From Hongsoonwoonella zoysiae (lineage in GTDB: Bacteria > Pseudomonadota > Alphaproteobacteria > Rhizobiales > Stappiaceae), in the NCBI RefSeq assembly GCF_013266695.1, contig NZ_JABRXF010000001.1, positions 1,555,736 to 1,619,735 of the forward strand: a stretch of DNA of 64,000 nucleotides, written 5' to 3'. The notes under the pieces were generated by a model. It had not been told where the DNA came from, did no database searches, and saw only the letters and a program-made list of their open reading frames with translations. The translations under genes were made by a program, and so were the position numbers. Below, piece after piece: positions 52,915-62,390 of this stretch; within the stretch, counting starts at the first letter, position 1, and every line of letters starts with the position of its first letter.

Positions 52915-54390
52915 ATGTCCGTTGCGCAGATGACCGCAGCCTCGCGGATCGCCGATCCGCGGCTTTTCCGCCAGTTTTCCTATATCGACGGCAAGTGGAC
53001 GGCCTCGGAGAGCGGCGCGTCGATCCGCGTCACCAACCCTGCCGACGGCGGTTGGGTCGGTGAGGTGGTGAGCTTGTCGGCGCAAGAAAGCTCCGCCGCC
53101 GTCGATGCGGCGCAAGCGGCGTTTCCCGAATGGGCGGCCCTCCTGCCGCAGCAGCGCTCCGCGATCCTTCGCCGCTGGTATGAGCATCTGATCGAAAATC
53201 GCGAGGATCTTGCCGTCCTCATGACGCTTGAGCAGGGCAAGCCGATTTCCGAGGCGCGCGGCGAAATCGACTACGCCGCCTCTTTCATCGAATTCTATGC
53301 GGAAGAAGCCAAGCGCCCGAATATCGAGGGCGTGACTTCGCATCTGCCCGATGCCGAGGTTGAGCTCTGGCGCGAGCCTGTCGGCGTCGCGGCTCTCGTC
53401 TGTCCGTGGAATTTCCCCTCCGCCATGATCACCCGAAAAGCCGCCGCGGCCCTTGCCGCCGGCTGCACCGTCGTGGTGCATCCCTCGCATGAAACGCCGT
53501 TTTCAGGGCTTGCACTTGCCGAACTGGCGGAGCGTGCGGGCATCCCGAAGGGCGTCTTCAACGTCGTCACGGGCAACGCCGCAACCGTCGTCGAGCCCTG
53601 GACGAAGGACGCCCGCGTGCGCGCCTTTTCTTTCACCGGGTCGACACCGGTCGGCAAGCTTCTCTATCGCCAGTGCGCGGAAACGGTGAAACATCTGGTG
53701 CTGGAGCTTGGCGGCCATGCGCCATTCATCGTCTTCGCCGATGCCGATCTCGATCTTGCGGTGGAGGAAGCGGTCAAGGCGAAATTCGCCACCTCCGGTC
53801 AGGATTGCCTTGGTGCCAACCGCTTTTTCGTGGAGCGTAGCGTATATGACGAATTCTGCGAGCGTTTCGCCGAGCGCACGGCCGAGCTTTCGGTGGCAAA
53901 CGGCCTTGAGGATCCGGACATCGGCCCGCTCATCAACGAAAAGGCGGTGAAAAAGCAGGAGGAGCATGTCGCGGATGCCATCCAGCGCGGTGCGAAGCTG
54001 CTCGCCGGCGGCAAGCGCCATCACGCAGGCGATCTCTTCTTCGAGCCGACGGTGATCGGCGATGTTCCCTCGGATGCCCTCATCATGCATGAGGAAACCT
54101 TCGGCCCCGTCGCGGCAGTCGCCCCTTTTGACACGGAAGAAGAGGTGCTCAAGCGCGCCAATGACACCGAATACGGCCTGATCGCCTATCTGCACACGCA
54201 GGATCCGCGCCGCATCTACCGCGCAAGCCGCGCCTTGCAGTTCGGCATGGTCGCCGTCAACCGCACGAAAGTTACCGGCGCGCCGATCCCCTTCGGCGGG
54301 TTCAAGCAGTCGGGCCTGGGGCGAGAAGGCGCGCGCCTCGGTCTGGAGGCTTTCACGGAAGTGAAATACGTTTGCCGCGACTGGGCGTGA
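52915..54390 (+). CDS. doeC: Aldehyde dehydrogenase DoeC (aspartate/succinate-semialdehyde type)
   Basis: A 491-residue NAD(P)-dependent aldehyde dehydrogenase. Landmarks are PWNFPSAMITRKAAAALAAG, FTGSTPVGKLL, ELGGHAPFIVF with the general-base Glu, and the catalytic cysteine in SGQDCLGANRF. In the Doe pathway DoeC oxidises aspartate semialdehyde to aspartate. Sequence alone would call it succinate-semialdehyde dehydrogenase (GabD), and in some ectoine clusters it is annotated ssd. Position between doeX and doeD favours the pathway role. Confidence 0.87.
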   Translation: MSVAQMTAASRIADPRLFRQFSYIDGKWTASESGASIRVTNPADGGWVGEVVSLSAQESSAAVDAAQAAFPEWAALLPQQRSAILRRWYEHLIENREDLAVLMTLEQGKPISEARGEIDYAASFIEFYAEEAKRPNIEGVTSHLPDAEVELWREPVGVAALVCPWNFPSAMITRKAAAALAAGCTVVVHPSHETPFSGLALAELAERAGIPKGVFNVVTGNAATVVEPWTKDARVRAFSFTGSTPVGKLLYRQCAETVKHLVLELGGHAPFIVFADADLDLAVEEAVKAKFATSGQDCLGANRFFVERSVYDEFCERFAERTAELSVANGLEDPDIGPLINEKAVKKQEEHVADAIQRGAKLLAGGKRHHAGDLFFEPTVIGDVPSDALIMHEETFGPVAAVAPFDTEEEVLKRANDTEYGLIAYLHTQDPRRIYRASRALQFGMVAVNRTKVTGAPIPFGGFKQSGLGREGARLGLEAFTEVKYVCRDWA

Positions 54391-54392
54391 CT

Positions 54393-54505
54393 AGAGCGCT
54401 TTCCTGCCGGACGGGATCGTCCGGTCGATAAGAAATCGCTCCAGATTCAATGTCTTGAGCATATCCTTATCGCGACATCCGATCCAGATTTCGCGGGATA
54501 TGCTC
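54393..54505. repeat. Palindromic intergenic repeat, AGAGC...GCTCT type
   Basis: The doeC-doeD gap is filled by a 113-bp element beginning AGAGC and ending GCTCT. It contains one hairpin CCGGACG/CGTCCGG (54407-54424) and a second, larger one with GAGCATATCC (54457-54466) pairing to GGATATGCTC (54496-54505) and an inner CGCGA/TCGCG. Elements of this form are common between rhizobial genes. The word GATATGCTCT also occurs upstream of glpQ near 3933. Confidence 0.7.
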
Positions 54506-54533
54506 TAAGTTTCTGAAACGGGAGAAAAACAAA

Positions 54534-55904
54534 ATGCTCAAGAACGATCAGCTCGACCAGTGGGACCGGGAGAACTTCTTCCACCCCTCCACGCATCTCG
54601 CCCAGCATGCGCGCGGCGAAAGCCCGAACCGGATCGTCACCGGCGGCAAGGGCGTCTACATCGAGGACCGTGACGGAACCCGCCTGCTGGATGGTTTCGC
54701 CGGCCTTTACTGCGTGAACGTCGGTTACGGCCGTCATGAAATCGCCGAGGCCATCGCCAAACAGGCGAAGGAGCTTGCCTATTATCACGCCTATGTCGGC
54801 CACGGCACGGAAACCTCGATCACCCTCGCGAAGATGGTCATGGAGCGCGCGCCTGAGAACATGTCGAAGGTTTATTTCGGCCTCGGCGGATCGGATGCGA
54901 ACGAGACCAACATCAAGCTTGTCTGGTATTACAACAACGTGCTTGGTCGGCCGGAGAAGAAGAAGATCATTTCCCGCTGGCGCGGCTATCACGGCTCTGG
55001 CCTGATGACAGGCTCGCTCACCGGGCTTGAGCTCTTCCACAAGAAGTTCGACCTGCCGTTTTCGACGGTTCTTCACACCGTCGCGCCGCATTACCTGCAC
55101 CGCCCGGACCTTTCCATGAGCGAGGCGGATTTCGTCGCCTATTGCGTGTCCGAGCTTGAGGCGCTGATCGAGCGGGAAGGGGCGGACACCATCGCCGCCT
55201 TCATCGGCGAGCCTGTGCTTGGCACGGGCGGCATCGTTCCTCCGCCCGCCGGTTACTGGGAGGCGATCCAGAAGGTGCTGAAGAAGCACGATATTCTTCT
55301 CATCGCCGATGAGGTCGTGACCGGCTTCGGCCGTCTCGGCTCCATGTTCGGCTCCGCTCATTACGGCATCGAGGCGGATTTCATCACCATCGCCAAGGGC
55401 CTCACCTCGGCCTATGCGCCCCTTTCGGGCTCCATCGTGTCGGACCGCGTCTGGAAGGTGCTGGAGCAGGGCACGGACGAGCTTGGCGCAATCGGCCACG
55501 GCTGGACCTATTCGGCCCACCCGATAGGGGCGGCTGCGGGTGTGGCCAACCTGAAGCTGATCGACGAGCTTGGCCTCGTGAAGAACGCCGGTGAAACCGG
55601 AGCTTATTTCTTGGGCAAATTGCGCGATGCATTGTCGGCGCACAAAAACGTCGCCGAAGTGCGTGGCGAAGGCATGCTGGCCGCAGTGGAATTCGTCGAG
55701 GACAAGGCTTCGCGTACCTTCTTCGATCCCTCGAAGAAGGTCGGTCCGGCGGTTGCCGGCGCGCTCCTGAAGGAAGGCGTTATCGGCCGCGCCATGCCGC
55801 AGGGCGATATCCTGGGCTTCGCTCCGCCTCTCACGCTCTCCAGGGCCGAAGCCGACGAAATCGTCGACAAGACGGTCAGGGCGGTTTCGAACGTTCTCGG
55901 TTGA
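54534..55904 (+). CDS. doeD: Diaminobutyrate aminotransferase DoeD (class III)
   Basis: A 456-residue class III PLP aminotransferase. Motifs are GFAGLYCVNVGYGRHEIAEA, the SRWRGYHGS segment, ADEVVTGFGRLG, and the PLP lysine in TIAKGLTSAYAP. In the Doe pathway DoeD transaminates L-2,4-diaminobutyrate to aspartate semialdehyde. Alternatives are omega-amino acid:pyruvate or taurine aminotransferases, which look alike. GGGAG precedes the ATG. It completes the pathway from ectoine to aspartate within this window. Confidence 0.87.
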   Translation: MLKNDQLDQWDRENFFHPSTHLAQHARGESPNRIVTGGKGVYIEDRDGTRLLDGFAGLYCVNVGYGRHEIAEAIAKQAKELAYYHAYVGHGTETSITLAKMVMERAPENMSKVYFGLGGSDANETNIKLVWYYNNVLGRPEKKKIISRWRGYHGSGLMTGSLTGLELFHKKFDLPFSTVLHTVAPHYLHRPDLSMSEADFVAYCVSELEALIEREGADTIAAFIGEPVLGTGGIVPPPAGYWEAIQKVLKKHDILLIADEVVTGFGRLGSMFGSAHYGIEADFITIAKGLTSAYAPLSGSIVSDRVWKVLEQGTDELGAIGHGWTYSAHPIGAAAGVANLKLIDELGLVKNAGETGAYFLGKLRDALSAHKNVAEVRGEGMLAAVEFVEDKASRTFFDPSKKVGPAVAGALLKEGVIGRAMPQGDILGFAPPLTLSRAEADEIVDKTVRAVSNVLG

Positions 55905-55919
55905 CGGATTGCTTTGGAA

Positions 55920-55947
55920 AGTGCCGGCGGCATCCGTCTCCGGCACT
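55920..55947 (+). terminator. Weak terminator-like hairpin after doeD
   Basis: AGTGCCGG (55920-55927) pairs with CCGGCACT (55940-55947), 15 bases past the doeD stop. No clear T-run follows, so termination may depend on Rho or be partial. Confidence 0.45.
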
Positions 55948-55982
55948 TACCTGCAATGAAAAGCTTTAGCTTCACGAAGAAC

Positions 55983-56140
55983 GTCATCCCGGCCCGTGTG
56001 CGCTTCAGCGCATCGCGAGAGCCGGGATCCAGCGCGTATATCGCGCGATAGCGCGTCTTGAATTTTGTGCGGGCGTCGCCCGCAGCCGATTTCTGGATCC
56101 CGGATCAGCGGTCAGCTTTGCTTCCCTTGTCCGGGATGAC
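55983..56140. repeat. Nested 158-bp inverted repeat (Rhizobiales intergenic element)
   Basis: GTCATCCCGG (55983-55992) is exactly complementary to CCGGGATGAC (56131-56140), and inside it CCGGGATCCAG (56022-56032) pairs with CTGGATCCCGG (56093-56103). The centre holds smaller palindromes (TATCGCGCGATA, GGGCGtcGCCC). The GTCATCCCGG/GGATCCAG words are typical of alphaproteobacterial dispersed repeats. It separates the convergent doeD and efflux genes. Confidence 0.8.
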
Positions 56141-56170
56141 ACCCCTCATATCGCGCGCCCCTTCGGCTCC

Positions 56171-57382
56171 TCAACCTCCCTCCGCCTCCCGGTCCTCCAC
56201 CAGGCTGCCGTCGCTCAACAGGTCGTTGGGGTAAAGGATCACGCTATCGCCGTCGGAAAGCCCTTCCAGAACCTCGGCATTCGACGCGTTCATGTGGCCG
56301 AGGCGAATCCGGCGCAAATCCGCCTTGCCATCCGCCACCGCGAAGACCGACCAGTTGCCGTTGGCACGGAAGATCGCGCCGATGGGCACCTGCAGCACGT
56401 TCTCGCCCGACCATATGGTAAGCCGCGCGAACACGCGGTAGCCGTGGCCAAGTCCTTCCGGCACCTCGTCGAGGTCGAGGATCACATTGACGCGCTGCTC
56501 CTCGATGCCGAGCGCGGAAACCTTGGTAAATGCCGCCGGATCTATGCGCCGCACGGTCGCTTGCAGGTCTTCGTCGCCACCCCATTCGGTGATCGCGACC
56601 TTCGTTCCGGGTTTTATCTTCACCGCGTCGCTTGAAAGAAGATCTACGGCGATCTCGAGGTCTTGCGGATCACCGATGTCGACAAGCTTCGTGCCCGAGG
56701 TAACGGCCTGTTCGCTCTCGGCGATCACGTCCAGAACCACGCCGTTCACCGGCGCGGTGATGTCCATGCAGCAATCCTCGCCGGAATGATGCGCCTGCAG
56801 TTCGCGTGTTTGCGTGATGCGCGCCCGCGCGCTGTCCAGTTCGGCGTTCCTCAGGCGAATGTTCGCCTTTGCGCTTTCCACCTGGGCTTCCTGCAGTTGC
56901 ACGGCGTTATAGGCCTTCTCGAGCTGGCTTTGGGAGATGATGTTGGTATTGGCGAGCTTTGAGGCCCGCTGGTATTCCGATTTCGCCAGCGAAAGCGCGA
57001 CTTCGGCTCGCGTCAGTTCCACTTCGGCGACCTTGACGGCGGAGCGTGCGGCCTCGAGCGCCGCGAGAAGCTCGGTGCGCGTGCGTTCGTCGATAAACGG
57101 CGGGTCGAGCGGGCGGATCGAGGCGATGATCGTGTCGTTCGCCTTCACGCCATCGCCTTCTTCCAGTTCGATGCGTTCCAGATGTCCGTCCATGGGAGAG
57201 GAAACGGTGTAGACGTCGCGCACGCGCGTTTCGCCTTCCTCGTCGATGGTCACCCGCATCGGCCCGGCGGTAACCCGTGCGACGTCGACGAGAATTGGCT
57301 TTTCCTTGAGCGCGACGTAAAATCCACCCGCGATGACGAGCGCGAGTGCCGTGAAGAAGAGGCGTTTCAGCCAAAGGCGCAT
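56171..57382 (-). CDS. HlyD/MacA-type periplasmic adaptor
   Basis: A 403-residue membrane-fusion protein with one N-terminal membrane anchor (LFFTALALVIAGGFYVAL). The barrel-sandwich domain halves (VSSPMDGHLERIELEEGDGVKANDTI and TAPVNGVVLDVIAESEQAV) flank an alpha-hairpin of about 110 residues (105-210), long enough to reach an outer-membrane channel. It is last in the operon after the permease and ATPase genes, so it probably links that transporter to an outer-membrane factor encoded elsewhere. A CC pair (HHSGEDCCMDITAP) near residue 203 is unusual. Confidence 0.85.
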   Translation of the reverse strand: MRLWLKRLFFTALALVIAGGFYVALKEKPILVDVARVTAGPMRVTIDEEGETRVRDVYTVSSPMDGHLERIELEEGDGVKANDTIIASIRPLDPPFIDERTRTELLAALEAARSAVKVAEVELTRAEVALSLAKSEYQRASKLANTNIISQSQLEKAYNAVQLQEAQVESAKANIRLRNAELDSARARITQTRELQAHHSGEDCCMDITAPVNGVVLDVIAESEQAVTSGTKLVDIGDPQDLEIAVDLLSSDAVKIKPGTKVAITEWGGDEDLQATVRRIDPAAFTKVSALGIEEQRVNVILDLDEVPEGLGHGYRVFARLTIWSGENVLQVPIGAIFRANGNWSVFAVADGKADLRRIRLGHMNASNAEVLEGLSDGDSVILYPNDLLSDGSLVEDREAEGG

Positions 57383-57400
57383 CGTTCATTCCCCAATCAA

Positions 57401-59764
57401 CTACTCGCGGGTCTTCAAAACCCGCACAAGGTCGAGCCTGTCGACGCGGCGGCGGACGATCAGGGCGGAGATTACGGCCGCCCCCAGCACGACAAGGCTT
57501 GAGACGGCGAATGTTTCGGAAGAGACGATCAGCGGTATCCGGAAGAGATCGCTTTCGAACCCCTGGACGACGGACCAGGAAAACCCGTAGCCGAGCCCCC
57601 AGCCAAGCGGCTGCGCCACGAACACGATGACACCGAGTTCGATCAGAAGCACGCCCGAAACCTCGGCCCGGGTGAAGCCGAAGACACGCAGGCTCGCGAG
57701 TTCGCGTGCGCGTTCCGAAAGCTGTATACGGGCGGAATTATAGATGACGCCGAAGGTTATGATGACCGCAAGCGCCACATAAAGCGTCGTCATGATGGTG
57801 ATGTTTTCTTCCACGGTTTCGCGAAACAGCTTGCGCGACACGCCCTGCAGCGCGATGGAGCCCAGTTCCGGCGTCGCCTTGATCTGCGCGTAAAGCTCGT
57901 CGAGGCGGTTGTTATCGATGAGAACGCGCGCGCCGGAAATCCGTTCCCCGTCCATCATCACCCGGTTCAGCGCCTCAAGGCTCATGAAGACGGAAAGCCC
58001 CACATAGCTCTGGATGACGCCGGTCACGGGCAGTTCCACCACGCGGTCGTCCTTTTCCTGCAGTTCCACTTCCAGCATGTCGCCGACGCGAACGTGCAAA
58101 ATATCCGCGACGCGTTCGGAAAGAAGCAGGCCGACGGGTACGGGCGGCACGGGGTTGAGGTCGAGGTCGAGAATGCGTGAAAGGTCGGGGCTGTCGGGAA
58201 GTCCCGTAATCGCCGCTCGCCGCTCGCGGTGCCCGTTCCTCAGCATCACCGGAGTGGTGCGAAAGCCCTCCGCTTTCAGCACGCCGGGCAGGGCGGCAAC
58301 GCTTTGCAGCGCCGATGGTCCCTGCTCGTTGTTGAAGGTCAGCGTTGCGTCCTGCCGGTCGGCGCGGAAGAAGATCGCATCGATCATGAAATCGATTGAA
58401 TCGTAGGAAAAAAGCGCCGTCACAAGCAGCGCCACGGAAAGCGCGGTGCCAAGCGTTGTCAGCGCCGAGCGCACGGGCCAGCGGATCAGATGGCGCAGCG
58501 CCATGACGGTAAGCTGGGAGAAAATGCGCACCTCCTGCAGGCGAGCAAGAAAAATGCTGCGGTAGCGCGTCGGCGCTGGCGGGCGCATCGCCACAGCCGG
58601 CGGAAGGGATACTGTCGCCCATATCGCCTTCGCGGCTCCTGAAAGGGCTGCACCCGCCGTAATGCCGCCCGCGATAAGGTAGAGGTCCAGCGTCTGACGG
58701 AATATCAGGAAGGGGAAGGAATAGAACCTGGCGTAAAGCTCGGTCAGGCCGCGTCCGAGCCATGTCCCGAAGATCGAGCCTATGGCAAGCCCGACCATCG
58801 ATATCACGATGACGAGCTTCGCGTAGTGCCAGCCGACGTCGAGATTGCCGTAACCGACCGCTTTCAGAAGGCCGATCTGCTCTCGCTCCAGCGCGATCAG
58901 GCGTGAAAGGATCATGTTCACGAGAAAGGCGGAGATGAACAGGAAGATCGGCGGGATCACCATCGCCATGGCTTTCAGCGACGTCAGTTCGCTATCCAGG
59001 AACGCGTGCGACATCTGGTCTTCGCGGTCGTAGGCGCCGGTTCCGCCGTAGGGTTTCAGGATGTCGTCGAGCTGCTCGATGATCCGGTCGGTATTGGCGT
59101 GCCTCAGCGTGGTGATCGCCACGTCGTTGAAGGCGCCTTCCATGTCGAAGATGCCTTCCAGCACCTTGCCCGGCATGTAAAGCACGCCGAAGCGGCGCGG
59201 ATCGGGCACCATGTCGCCCGGGCCGATGGCGTAGATATATTCCGGCGAAAGCACGATGCCGGTAATCGTGAGTTCGCGCTTGCGGCCGTTGAGCAGCGCC
59301 GAAAAGCTGTTGCCCGGCACAAGCCCGTGAGCGTTGGCGAATGTTTCGGTCACCGCCACTTCGCTGGTGCGTGCGGGTTCCGGCAGCCGCCCTTTGCGGA
59401 TGTAGACGCGGTTTGCCTCCGGCTCGCCGAATTCGGGCAGGGAGACCGCGATGCCGGTTGCCGGCTCCGGCATGCCCTCCACGTCCAGGAGCGTGTAGTG
59501 GACGGTGCGCAACTCGGCTGCGGCAACGCCCGGAATGTTCTCAATGCGCGCCTTCAGCGTTCGCGGTGCGCGTGTGGCGGTGGCGAATACGGAAGCGAAG
59601 CGGTAGCGGTCGTAAAAGGCGGAGCGCGTTTCCTCCAGCGAGCGCCAAGCGCCGACGGCGATGATGATCGTCATCACCCCGCAGGCCATGACCATGGCGA
59701 CCGCCAGTGCCTGCGCCCAAAGGCGCAGGAGATCGCGGGTAAGTTTGCGGTCGAGCATGCGCAT
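57401..59764 (-). CDS. FtsX/MacB-type ABC permease, large
   Basis: A 787-residue inner-membrane protein with two FtsX-like repeats. One helix near residue 20 precedes a periplasmic domain; a three-helix core lies at about 265-375 and another at about 655-775; a further helix near 435 begins a second periplasmic domain. This duplicated 8-10 helix layout is found in LolCE-like and DevC-like exporters rather than single-unit MacB. It lies two bases after the ATPase gene and 18 before the adaptor. The substrate is unknown; lipids, lipoproteins, peptides or drugs are all possible. Confidence 0.85.
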   Translation of the reverse strand: MRMLDRKLTRDLLRLWAQALAVAMVMACGVMTIIIAVGAWRSLEETRSAFYDRYRFASVFATATRAPRTLKARIENIPGVAAAELRTVHYTLLDVEGMPEPATGIAVSLPEFGEPEANRVYIRKGRLPEPARTSEVAVTETFANAHGLVPGNSFSALLNGRKRELTITGIVLSPEYIYAIGPGDMVPDPRRFGVLYMPGKVLEGIFDMEGAFNDVAITTLRHANTDRIIEQLDDILKPYGGTGAYDREDQMSHAFLDSELTSLKAMAMVIPPIFLFISAFLVNMILSRLIALEREQIGLLKAVGYGNLDVGWHYAKLVIVISMVGLAIGSIFGTWLGRGLTELYARFYSFPFLIFRQTLDLYLIAGGITAGAALSGAAKAIWATVSLPPAVAMRPPAPTRYRSIFLARLQEVRIFSQLTVMALRHLIRWPVRSALTTLGTALSVALLVTALFSYDSIDFMIDAIFFRADRQDATLTFNNEQGPSALQSVAALPGVLKAEGFRTTPVMLRNGHRERRAAITGLPDSPDLSRILDLDLNPVPPVPVGLLLSERVADILHVRVGDMLEVELQEKDDRVVELPVTGVIQSYVGLSVFMSLEALNRVMMDGERISGARVLIDNNRLDELYAQIKATPELGSIALQGVSRKLFRETVEENITIMTTLYVALAVIITFGVIYNSARIQLSERARELASLRVFGFTRAEVSGVLLIELGVIVFVAQPLGWGLGYGFSWSVVQGFESDLFRIPLIVSSETFAVSSLVVLGAAVISALIVRRRVDRLDLVRVLKTRE

Positions 59765-59766
59765 GG

Positions 59767-60495
<729 letters not shown>

Positions 60496-60614
60496 GATGG
60501 GTCAGACTATAGCCGAAGCCTGACGCTGCGTTGATATCCCTCAAGCCGGAGATACAAAGCGGGATTGTCGCCTTCCCGGTCGGGTTCGGGGTTGAAACCG
60601 CGGGCCGGCATGAA

Positions 60615-60746
60615 TCAACCGCCGGGCGCATCGTCGCCGCTACCCCTCGGCGCATCCACGCCGATCGGCGCGAGGTATAGCCACGCAAGCAGCGCGATGA
60701 AGGCGAAGACCTCAATATTCAGGATCGTGTCGGTGAAATTGCTCAT
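60615..60746 (-). CDS. 43-residue membrane protein coupled to the BCCT carrier
   Basis: A tiny protein (MSNFTDTILNIEVFAFIALL at its start) with one predicted transmembrane helix (about residues 10-29) and a short Pro/Gly/Asp-rich tail. Its ATG overlaps the BCCT stop by four bases (ATGA), an arrangement implying coupled translation. It is too short for many annotation pipelines. A role as small accessory subunit of the carrier is inferred from coupling, as known for other transporters with single-helix partners. Confidence 0.6.
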   Translation of the reverse strand: MSNFTDTILNIEVFAFIALLAWLYLAPIGVDAPRGSGDDAPGG

Positions 60747-62236
60747 TGCGCGGGTATCTCCTCGTGTTTGAGGACCTTCAGGAAACAGACCACGAGCAGC
60801 ATGACGATGAAGACGAAGGGCAGTGCGCCGAGCGCGATGATGGACTTCACCGCGTCGATGCTGCCTGACAGGATCATGACCAGGCCGAGCGCGCCCAGCA
60901 CCACGCCCCAGCTCAGCTTGACGCGTGCGCTCGGGTTCAGATCGCCGCCGGTCGAGAACATGCCGAGCACGAAGGCGGCGCTGACGACGCTCGTGACGAT
61001 GAAGAGGAATGCGGCGGCGACGACGGCGAAAATCGTCAGCGTGGAAAACGGCAGGTGCTGGAGCAGGACGAAGGCCACGGCGCTCACGTTGTCGCGCACC
61101 AGTTCCATGACCGGTGCGTCGGTATTCAACACGCCGTAAAATCCGATCCCGCCGAAAACACCGAACCACAGGATCGAAAAGCCCGTCGGCACGAAGATCA
61201 CGCCGACGATGAACTCCCGGATCGTGCGGCCTCTGGAAATGCGGGCGATGAAGACGCCGACGAAGGGCGCCCAGGCGAGCCACCAGACCATGTAGGTCAG
61301 CGTCCAGGCCTGAAACCATCCGCCGATGTTCTCGTCCATGAAGGTGTAGGTCCTGAATCCCTGCTGCAGGACGTTGCTCGCATAGTCGGCGATGGATTGC
61401 AGCACGCCGCCCATCAGGAAGTGCGTGGGCCCGGCCAGCAGCACGAAAACGAGCAGACCCCCCGCCACTCCCATCGCCGTGTTGGAAAGAACCGCCATGC
61501 CCTTCGACAGATCGACTACCAGCGGCAGGGCGTAGGCAAGGCAAAGCACCACGAAAATCGCAAGCGTCAGCCCGAGGCCCGTCCCGCTCAGGCCGAAAAG
61601 CGCATCCACCCCTTCCTTCACCTGAAAGACGCCCATGGCGATAGACCCGCCGACGCCGATGGCGATTGCCGCGATCGCCAGAAGATCGCAAACCCAGGCG
61701 ACGGCTGACGTGATCTTGTTTTGCCCAAGCGCATGGACGATCGGCGAGCCGACAAGGCTCGGGCATCCTCGCCGGAAGCCGAAATATGCGATCACCAGCC
61801 CCGTCAGTCCGTAGATCGCCCAGGCGTGCAGGCCCCAGTGAAAATTGGTGACGAAAAGCGCCGTGCTTGCCGCCTTGCGCGGGTCTTCATATTCGGCGAT
61901 GAGGGAGTAATGCGTGAGCGGTTCCGCCGTCCCCCAGTAGAGCAGGCCGACGCCCATTCCGGCGGCGAAAAGCATGGTCAGCCACGAGACGGTTGAAAAT
62001 TCCGGCTCGTCCGTGTCTTCGCCCAGCTTCACCCTGCCGTATTTCGACAGCGCAAGTCCCAGGCACACGAACAGCATGAAGCTCACCGTCAGCATGATGA
62101 ACCATGCCCGGCTCGTGAACTGGATGGTGACGAGATTATTGGCGAATTCCGCCAGCCCTTGCGTGTCGGCGATCCCCCACACCGCGATTGCACCCGTCAG
62201 GGCAAGGGCCGCAAGCAGCTTCGGATTATTGAACAA
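60743..62236 (-). CDS. BCCT-family betaine/carnitine/choline-type transporter
   Basis: A 497-residue 12-helix secondary transporter of the BCCT family. The glycine-rich AGMGVGLLYWGTAEP near residue 95 is the Na-coupled BetP-like form, and the tryptophan signature AWTLTYMVWWLAWAPFVGVFIARISRGRTI is near residue 320. It lacks the long charged termini of osmosensing BetP, so it may serve uptake for catabolism rather than osmoregulation. Betaine, choline, ectoine or dimethylsulfoniopropionate are possible substrates. Confidence 0.9.
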   Translation of the reverse strand: MFNNPKLLAALALTGAIAVWGIADTQGLAEFANNLVTIQFTSRAWFIMLTVSFMLFVCLGLALSKYGRVKLGEDTDEPEFSTVSWLTMLFAAGMGVGLLYWGTAEPLTHYSLIAEYEDPRKAASTALFVTNFHWGLHAWAIYGLTGLVIAYFGFRRGCPSLVGSPIVHALGQNKITSAVAWVCDLLAIAAIAIGVGGSIAMGVFQVKEGVDALFGLSGTGLGLTLAIFVVLCLAYALPLVVDLSKGMAVLSNTAMGVAGGLLVFVLLAGPTHFLMGGVLQSIADYASNVLQQGFRTYTFMDENIGGWFQAWTLTYMVWWLAWAPFVGVFIARISRGRTIREFIVGVIFVPTGFSILWFGVFGGIGFYGVLNTDAPVMELVRDNVSAVAFVLLQHLPFSTLTIFAVVAAAFLFIVTSVVSAAFVLGMFSTGGDLNPSARVKLSWGVVLGALGLVMILSGSIDAVKSIIALGALPFVFIVMLLVVCFLKVLKHEEIPAQ

Positions 62237-62335
62237 GGCCTTGCCCCCGCCGGATCGAATTCCTGAGAATCCAATATATTTCCGCTACGGAAGGATTGTT
62301 CCCGATCAATCGGCGCCACCGCAAGCTGGAACGCG

Positions 62336-62365
62336 AAAAAAAACGGCCCCCGCGAAGGGGGCCGT
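62336..62365 (-). terminator. Rho-independent terminator of the sugar ABC operon
   Basis: ACGGCCCCC (62343-62351) pairs with GGGGGCCGT (62357-62365) around five bases, and on the minus strand eight T residues follow (A-run 62336-62343). It lies 26 bases past the stop of the binding-protein gene, ending that operon. Confidence 0.92.
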
Positions 62366-62390
62366 CCCGGGACGTTCCGGAAGGTTCCGA

